Shown here piece after piece: positions 59,501 through 64,000 of a DNA stretch of 64,000 nt (position 1 is the stretch's first letter; the number at the start of each line of letters is the position of its first letter). The notes beneath the pieces are model-generated. The model was not told the DNA's origin. It did no database searches and worked only from the letters and a program-made list of their open reading frames with translations. This DNA comes from Uliginosibacterium gangwonense (GTDB lineage: Bacteria; Pseudomonadota; Gammaproteobacteria; Burkholderiales; Rhodocyclaceae), in assembly GCA_005239635.1 (NCBI GenBank), contig SBBQ01000049.1, forward strand, positions 1 to 64,000, given 5' to 3'. A program made the position numbers and the translations under genes.

Positions 59501-59571
59501 GCTATTACATGGCGTCGCCGATGACGGTCGATGAAATCGTCAGTCACATGAATGGCCAAGGTCATATGTAA
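56509..59571 (+). CDS. Multi-PAS GGDEF-EAL protein
   Basis: The 1020-residue protein has a hydrophobic segment near residues 9-24 and four PAS-like modules (about 66-185, 190-315, 345-465, 465-590). A short coiled coil near 318-345 separates the second and third. The GGDEF domain (about 595-750) is RLGGDEF with an intact I-site RDSD five residues before it. The EAL domain (about 770-1015) keeps EALLRW, ITESFI, IDDFGSGYSS, KIDQSFI and EGVENQDQ. Both synthesis and hydrolysis of c-di-GMP are therefore possible. A later start at 56626 would remove the membrane segment. Confidence 0.93.
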   Translation: MLSLGKVIHAAIWLCCSVFLVSMLRENRSKRTTKTPTSSMTKQATTLEQTVPLTAANVPVGVLNLEQQLHQCSTMLECVQLGICLTSHRKITRCNDAFSRLFGWSVAELTGKPCASLFPSYEASASFMRTATGRLRLGETVDAEVILMGRDGILFVAKLRVKAVNYNDINSGLVWVIEDVTERLHREHALQTMIAEHAAIFDNAMVGIAVTDERGVIRRCNQRMESLFGYPARELIGFSARRFHPHEEEWQADLKHWQTAESRQSVCHFERRFVRRDGSLFDCSVSGRSYEDADNAVLWVWIYEDQTEARQAQQALEQSKSELERRVVERTAAIKEANFALKEQLHFQMQLIEAIPTPVFFKDAELRYQGCNSKFANLMDWRLHEVQGKTTFDLPSGEVTKRADVTDAILLRDGGVSQYEIRLPDERGAMHDYVVAKASFSTTDGLLGGIVGTMLDVTDHRRLEQQLRQASVAFEHAAEGMVVTDRDGNIVAVNQAFCAVSHYEREQVIGRQVSEFIQDPHGAELSGLWKQLDSAGRWEGEMIGKRQDHSQFSMWLTFGVVRDSQEMVTHHVGVFSDLTALKQSQEKLDHQAHHDALTGLPNRLLMGDRLQHAMDRAKRYGSQLALMFIDLDRFKYINDTQGHPVGDAVLREVAKRLCSDLRDSDTVARLGGDEFVVLLEDIEQDNVVSRVGDKILRELALPIAVNGQEFFISASIGVAMYPQDGDDVATLIRNADSAMYRAKERGRNNMVGYDEGMTRAAAERFALERDLRRAIERDELVLLYQPQYSMMCSEVVGVEALLRWHHPEHGAVPPSVFIPIAEETGYIVKIGEWILNRACTDMNHWLSVGLEVPLVSINIAAAQVSRGNLVESVSDVLTRHQLPASRLELEITESFILNQAEEGIRVLNNLRSLGVNLAIDDFGSGYSSLSYLKRLPIAKLKIDQSFICDLPNNPDDGAIARAVVALGHSLGLQVVAEGVENQDQFQFLRRAGCDQIQGYYMASPMTVDEIVSHMNGQGHM

Positions 59572-59590
59572 TACGTAAATTAATTACAGA

Positions 59591-59619
59591 TAAAAAAAGG
59601 GCGCACAATTTGTGCGCCC
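59591..59619 (-). terminator. Intrinsic terminator of the glycine-zipper gene
   Basis: GGGCGCACA, an AAT-type loop and TGTGCGCCC are followed on the minus strand by TTTTTTTATC. It is a canonical terminator for the minus-strand gene ending at 59713, and its stem may also stop the GGDEF-EAL transcript coming from the other side. Confidence 0.85.
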
Positions 59620-59712
59620 AAATTCTGACAAGAGGTCAGAGGAGGGGTTCAGTACGGCCCCGAGGTTGTCAAAACCTGCAGGGTCAGTTCATCTCAAGTG
59701 CTTTGCCAAGCC

Positions 59713-60438
59713 TTACTGAGCCATACTCAAGCGACCTGACTGGCTCACATGTACTCGGTCACCCGCACGCCAACTAGCATCAACGTTGTGAAGTGTGCGA
59801 TAACTGCCATCTTCCATGCGTACAACCGCGTCGTAACTGGTGCTTGCACGCTGCGATTTTTCGATTTGGTGGCCCGCGTAGGCACCGCCAGCAACACCTA
59901 AAATCGTAGCGAGGTCACGACCATGACCATTGCCAACATTGTTTCCCAGTAAGCCACCCACCACGCCACCTGCAACAGCGCCAACACCTGAAGCTTGGCC
60001 CGGCTGCTTAACAGCGTCGATCGAGTCGATCACGCCACAATCTGCACAAATTGCTGCAACCTTGCGCGGTGCGTCTTTCACCACAGTGTCGTTGCTCACT
60101 TGTGCAACTCGAGCCGGTGTGGTCGTGTGAACAGGTGTAGTGTGGGTCGTATGAACCGCTGCCTTCACCGGTGCTTTGCTAGATGTCGGTGCTTTAGATG
60201 AAGCAACGTCATCATCTGCATCGGCTACTTTAGCGTTGGCAGTATCGCGAGCCGCCACATCGGTGTCAGCTTGTTTGCTAATCACTTCGTCTGCGGGCCT
60301 AGTGTCACCACGCGCGCCTGGCAGCAAGCCGGTTACGGCTGCAAGGCCCACTGCGCTAAAAATGGTGACAGATGCAGCTGCTACCCACAGCATAGGGTGA
60401 AGACGCGGGCGTGCAACAGCAGAGGTATTCATGTTCAT
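59713..60438 (-). CDS. Membrane protein with glycine-zipper 2TM domain
   Basis: The 241-residue protein has an N-terminal membrane anchor (about residues 16-40). A Thr/Ala/Ser/Lys/His-rich linker runs to about 125, with repeated HTTP-type words. A conserved C-terminal domain follows: ICADCGVIDSIDAV near 131, a glycine-zipper 2TM motif (GVGAVAGGVVGGLLGNNVGNGHGRDLATILGVAGGAYAGHQIEK), and SYDAVVRMEDGSYRTLHN. This is the SlyB/Rcp17kDa-like family of envelope proteins. The first segment is not a lipoprotein signal, so it is probably held in the inner membrane and spans the periplasm. Confidence 0.88.
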   Translation of the reverse strand: MNMNTSAVARPRLHPMLWVAAASVTIFSAVGLAAVTGLLPGARGDTRPADEVISKQADTDVAARDTANAKVADADDDVASSKAPTSSKAPVKAAVHTTHTTPVHTTTPARVAQVSNDTVVKDAPRKVAAICADCGVIDSIDAVKQPGQASGVGAVAGGVVGGLLGNNVGNGHGRDLATILGVAGGAYAGHQIEKSQRASTSYDAVVRMEDGSYRTLHNVDASWRAGDRVHVSQSGRLSMAQ

Positions 60439-60618
60439 CTCCTAAGTCAGGAAGTTGTGCATCTGGCACACGAACGATTCGGCGGGTTTGCACATTTCCT
60501 TAACGCGCAGCTTAGGAGAATGAGGGGGGGCGTCCTGTAATGGTTTGTAAGGACATGTAACAGAGCAGGTTGCTTATGAAATGTTTATGCGAATGGCTAT
60601 ATGCCAAAAAAATATGCA

Positions 60619-62586
60619 TTAAACAGAAAGATTTTTACCTTTAGAGGCTGCTCGAACAAGGTGGCGAGCAGGGTCAATAGAGTCCAGTAGATCGAGTTCA
60701 ATAGGTAACGGCTCACCACAAATCTGCGCCGCTAATATTTCGCCCGCCAAACCACACCAGGTTAAGCCGCGTGCGCCGTAGCCGACGGCAGCATATAGCC
60801 CTTTTTGACGAACAACATCACGCAGTTTTGCGCCTTGTTTAAGCGGCTTTTGCCAATCAGGCACAGCGCCAACAAAAGGTAGGCGGTCGGGCGTGGCGGT
60901 GCGGAAACTTACACGGCCTTCCAGTTGATTCAACGCTGGTAAATCTACACCCGGCAGCAGTTTTTGTAGCCTACTCAAATTCTCAAGATGGGCAGCGGGG
61001 CGGATTTCTGTACTGTCATCGTTAAACTCAAAAGTCGCACCTAAACATGCCACGCCACCGTAGTGGGGTACGACATAACCCTCACCACAGACAGGCGCTT
61101 TTAGCGTTTGCAACGCGTTGCAGGTTGGCGGTATATGCGTAACTTGGCCACGTACTTTTTCTAAGGGGAGTTGTAGGCCTAATTGGCAGGCATCAGCTGC
61201 ATTGGCAAAAATCACAACCTCGGCTTCAGCAATGCAATGCTCGCTACTAAGTACACGCCAAGTGTCTTGCGCCGTGCGTTCAACACTGAGTGCTGATTGG
61301 CAAAATAAAGTGCGAATACGCTCGGGCCATTGCGCTAATAATGCAGTACACAAACTGGATGGGTTGACCCATGCAGCATGCGGAAACCACCAGCCGCCAT
61401 GTGCTTGCGGCCAACCACAGTGGGATGAGGCTTCGTCACCGTTGCAAAACTGTACGAGCGCGGTTGGCAAATTCAGGTGTTGCAAAATATCGCGCTGTTC
61501 TTGCGCGTGCTCCGCATCTCGCGCCATTTGTAAGATGCCTGACATGCCGAAACGAGGTGGAGCATTTAACCCAGCATTTAGCCCATTGAGTTGTGCCAAG
61601 CCGTACAGGTATGCACTGCGAGAAAGCCGTACGATGTGACTTTCGTCGCGTGCAAGCATAGGGCGCATCAGCCCAGCTAAATTCCCCGAAGCCTCTTGCG
61701 CAGGGGCTGCATGACGCTCTATAAGATCAATGTTCCAACCGCGAGCAGCTAAGCGTTCTGATGCTGCACAACCGGCCAAGCCCGCGCCAATAACAACTGC
61801 TCTCTGATTGGCAAAGTGCGGTTGTCGTGCAGACCGTTGTTGAGCAACGCGGTTACCGTATTCGTTTAGCGCGCCACGCATCATGTCGCGCTTGTGGCCG
61901 AAGCCAGCGCACTTTTCGATGGCAAAACCCTGTGCCTCAAGTGCGTGCCGTACCGATGCCGTAACGCTCCACGTGGCGAAGGTGGCGTTTGGGGCAGCGA
62001 GTCGGCTTAGGGTGTGAATCACGTCGTCCGACCACATGTCTGGATTGCGCGCAGGGGCAAAGCCATCTAGGTAAATCGCGTTGGCAGCTAACACTGCCTG
62101 CCGCAACATGGGCTGCACTTCGCCAAATAACAAGGTAAGGGTGACACTACCGAGTGCATCATTTTGCAAATGCAGACGGTGTACGCCGTGCGTGGCGAGA
62201 GGCCAGCGCTGAATGAGCTGTTGCGAGAGCTTGGCGTACTCTGCACCTAATAGGCGTTGATGTAGCGTGGCAAGATCGGCCTGCGAGAAGGGATGTTTCT
62301 CAACCGAAACGAAATGCAAATGGCGGCAGCGCTCAGGATCGTTCTGCCAAGCACGCCACGTGGCGATGAAGTTAAGGCCAATGCCAAAGCCCGTTTCCAA
62401 AATACAAAATGGGCTATGGCTTTGCCAACGTGTCGGCAAACCATTGCCGTGCAAAAAAACATGGTGCGCCTGTTCGAGCGCACCATCTGCTGAATGGTAA
62501 ACGTCGCCGTATTGCGTGGCGAAGGGCACACCGCGTTCGTCAAACTCTAGACGTGCAGCTTGTAGCGGGGGGCGTGCTTCAGGCAT
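60619..62586 (-). CDS. mnmC: Bifunctional tRNA mnm5s2U34 biosynthesis protein MnmC
   Basis: The 655-residue enzyme finishes the wobble uridine modification of tRNAs reading NAA/NAG-type codons. The N-terminal methyltransferase half (about 1-245) has FCILETGFGIGLNFIA and YLDGFAPARNPDMW. The C-terminal FAD oxidoreductase half starts with AVVIGAGLAGCAASERLAARG near 265 and ends with GRVSFRTATPDRLPFVGAVPDW. It first removes the carboxymethyl group, then methylates. The start MPEARPPLQAARLEFDERGVPFATQYGDVY at 62586 is plausible. It follows lysS by 53 bases on the same strand. Confidence 0.95.
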   Translation of the reverse strand: MPEARPPLQAARLEFDERGVPFATQYGDVYHSADGALEQAHHVFLHGNGLPTRWQSHSPFCILETGFGIGLNFIATWRAWQNDPERCRHLHFVSVEKHPFSQADLATLHQRLLGAEYAKLSQQLIQRWPLATHGVHRLHLQNDALGSVTLTLLFGEVQPMLRQAVLAANAIYLDGFAPARNPDMWSDDVIHTLSRLAAPNATFATWSVTASVRHALEAQGFAIEKCAGFGHKRDMMRGALNEYGNRVAQQRSARQPHFANQRAVVIGAGLAGCAASERLAARGWNIDLIERHAAPAQEASGNLAGLMRPMLARDESHIVRLSRSAYLYGLAQLNGLNAGLNAPPRFGMSGILQMARDAEHAQEQRDILQHLNLPTALVQFCNGDEASSHCGWPQAHGGWWFPHAAWVNPSSLCTALLAQWPERIRTLFCQSALSVERTAQDTWRVLSSEHCIAEAEVVIFANAADACQLGLQLPLEKVRGQVTHIPPTCNALQTLKAPVCGEGYVVPHYGGVACLGATFEFNDDSTEIRPAAHLENLSRLQKLLPGVDLPALNQLEGRVSFRTATPDRLPFVGAVPDWQKPLKQGAKLRDVVRQKGLYAAVGYGARGLTWCGLAGEILAAQICGEPLPIELDLLDSIDPARHLVRAASKGKNLSV

Positions 62587-62639
62587 GCATGTGGCGGTGT
62601 GCGTGGCGTGTGTGACGAGCCTGTCGTGTGACTTCGACC

Positions 62640-64000
62640 TTATTCTGGCCGCATGTGCGGGAACAGGATTACATCTTTAATATTGGGACGATCGGTGAGC
62701 AACATGACCAGTCGATCAATACCAATGCCGCAACCGCCGGTCGGCGGCAGGCCATATTCCAGCGCACGCACATAGTCGGCGTCAAAATACATGGCTTCTT
62801 CGTCGCCCGCTTCTTTGGCTTTGGCTTGTGCCATAAAACGCTCGGCTTGGTCTTCTGGGTCGTTTAACTCAGAGAAGCCATTGGCAATTTCACGGCCGAC
62901 GATAAACAACTCGAAGCGTTCAGTAATCTCGGGGTTATTGTCTGATGCGCGTGCCAGCGGGCTGACCTCGGCCGGGTAGTCGATAATGAACGTGGGTTCC
63001 CACAGTTCAGATTCGGCCGTGCATTCGAATAGCTGCAACTGCAGTGAGCCCAAACCGCCCGGTTTAACTTTCTCGCCTAGCTCAACAATCTTGGCTTTGA
63101 TCCAAGCTTCGTCGTTGCACTGCGCTTCAGTAAATTGCGGACGGTAGTGCAGAATCGCTTGCACGATGGTGAGGCGATGGAACGGCTTACCCAGATCAAG
63201 CTCACGACCTTGGTATTGAAACTTGGTGGTGCCTAATGCTTGTTCGGCGCTGTGGCGCAATAAGCCTTCGGTGAAGTCCATCAGCATGCTGTAGTCAGCA
63301 TAGGCCTCATAGAACTCCATCATGGTGAATTCGGGGTTGTGACGCGGCGACAAACCTTCGTTACGAAAATTGCGGTTGATCTCGAATACCTTTTCGAAGC
63401 CGCCCACCACCAAACGCTTTAAAAACAACTCGGGGGCAATACGCAGATACAACTGCATATCGAGCGCGTTGTGATGCGTGATAAAAGGCTTGGCTGCCGC
63501 ACCACCTGGAATGGTGTGCATCATGGGCGTTTCGACTTCCATGAAGTGGTGGTCCGTCATGAACTGACGAATAGACTGCACGATGCGGCTACGCGCAGCA
63601 AAGGTAAAGCGCGCATCGTCATTGGTAATGAGGTCGACATGACGTTGGCGGTACTTAGCTTCTTGATCGGCCAAGCCACGGAATTTATCTGGCAGCGGAC
63701 GTAGCGCTTTGGTCAGCAGACGAATTTGACTAGCTTTAATGGTAAGCTCGCCAGTGCGCGTTTTAAACAGCGCACCTTCAACACCCAGAATGTCGCCGAT
63801 GTCCCAATGCTTAAACTGGGCGTGCACGTCTTCGCTCACGCCGTCATTGGTTACGTACACTTGAATACGGCCTGACATGTCTTGCAGCGTGGCAAAGCTG
63901 GCTTTGCCCATCACGCGTTTGAGCATCATGCGGCCCGCAACACGCACGGTGATTGGTGTGGCTTCTAATTCTTCGCTGCTTTTCTCGCCATACAGCTTCA
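62640..64000 (-). CDS. lysS: Lysyl-tRNA synthetase (class II), cut by window edge
   Basis: This is a class II synthetase whose 5' end lies beyond the right edge. The frame stays open to 64000, where [22 protein letters not shown] is still inside the protein. An OB-fold anticodon-binding domain is followed by the catalytic domain. Motif 2 is [32 protein letters not shown] and motif 3 is [31 protein letters not shown]. About 450 residues are in the window, with roughly 50-60 missing. Confidence 0.96.
   Translation of the reverse strand, partial: KLYGEKSSEELEATPITVRVAGRMMLKRVMGKASFATLQDMSGRIQVYVTNDGVSEDVHAQFKHWDIGDILGVEGALFKTRTGELTIKASQIRLLTKALRPLPDKFRGLADQEAKYRQRHVDLITNDDARFTFAARSRIVQSIRQFMTDHHFMEVETPMMHTIPGGAAAKPFITHHNALDMQLYLRIAPELFLKRLVVGGFEKVFEINRNFRNEGLSPRHNPEFTMMEFYEAYADYSMLMDFTEGLLRHSAEQALGTTKFQYQGRELDLGKPFHRLTIVQAILHYRPQFTEAQCNDEAWIKAKIVELGEKVKPGGLGSLQLQLFECTAESELWEPTFIIDYPAEVSPLARASDNNPEITERFELFIVGREIANGFSELNDPEDQAERFMAQAKAKEAGDEEAMYFDADYVRALEYGLPPTGGCGIGIDRLVMLLTDRPNIKDVILFPHMRPE

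Overview
The window looks like core chromosome of a betaproteobacterium, most probably a member of Burkholderiales with moderate GC content. The evidence is the gene content and order: yciO, trpS, scpA, scpB, rluB; rimP, nusA, infB, rbfA, truB; rpsO, pnp; dapC, dapD, dapE, prmB; gloB, methyltransferase, rnhA, dnaQ; DUF47 and pit; and mnmC and lysS. I could not assign a genus. I saw no insertion sequence, prophage, integrase, CRISPR array or rRNA operon. The window holds 56 coding regions, the last one cut by the right edge, and a three-gene tRNA cluster.

Layout: 1-1.3 kb holds a secreted protein with a degenerate nuclease-like domain and a MazG-like pyrophosphohydrolase. 1.3-7.5 kb (minus) holds rlmJ and the glycine cleavage operon gcvT-gcvH-gcvP behind a tandem glycine riboswitch. 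7.6-14.9 kb (plus) holds an Rnm-type PHP phosphoesterase, yciO, a site-2 protease, trpS, scpA, scpB and rluB. 14.9-24.2 kb (plus) is the transcription/translation block, with a leader that ends in an intrinsic terminator before rimP. 24.3-27.1 kb (minus) has tRNA-Pro, tRNA-Arg and tRNA-His, a stand-alone receiver protein and a PAS sensor with no output domain. 27.1-32.5 kb (minus) is a lysine/diaminopimelate block (dapC-dapD-dapE-prmB) with a PilU-type ATPase gene inside it. 32.7-42.1 kb has a DMT exporter, an unknown helical protein, cspA, a thioredoxin-like protein, a degenerate Mrr-like membrane protein, a YlqF/RbgA GTPase and a peptide-type ABC importer without a binding protein. 42.1-53.2 kb has mltD, a REC-GGDEF cyclase, gloB, a methyltransferase, rnhA, dnaQ, kup, an M14 carboxypeptidase, ychJ, a PIN protein and a BaiN-type flavoprotein. 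53.3-64 kb has DUF47/pit, a 3-hydroxyacyl-CoA dehydrogenase, a YkgJ-type protein, a four-PAS GGDEF-EAL protein, a glycine-zipper envelope protein, mnmC and a partial lysS.

The strongest unexplained signal is not a gene. The 9-mer ATTGGCAAA (reverse complement TTTGCCAAT) occurs at least 40 times by hand count, where about 0.5 is expected by chance in 64 kb on both strands. It lies in both orientations, in all reading frames and also between genes, and once as a perfect inverted pair. Its density resembles that of DNA uptake sequences in Neisseria and Pasteurellaceae, but the word is not one of the uptake sequences I know. A second signal is a divergent cobalamin-riboswitch-like element at about 43.5 kb with no recognisable B12 gene downstream.

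Positions of short sites were read by eye and can be off by a base. Family assignments come from motifs and remembered family sequences, not from searches.
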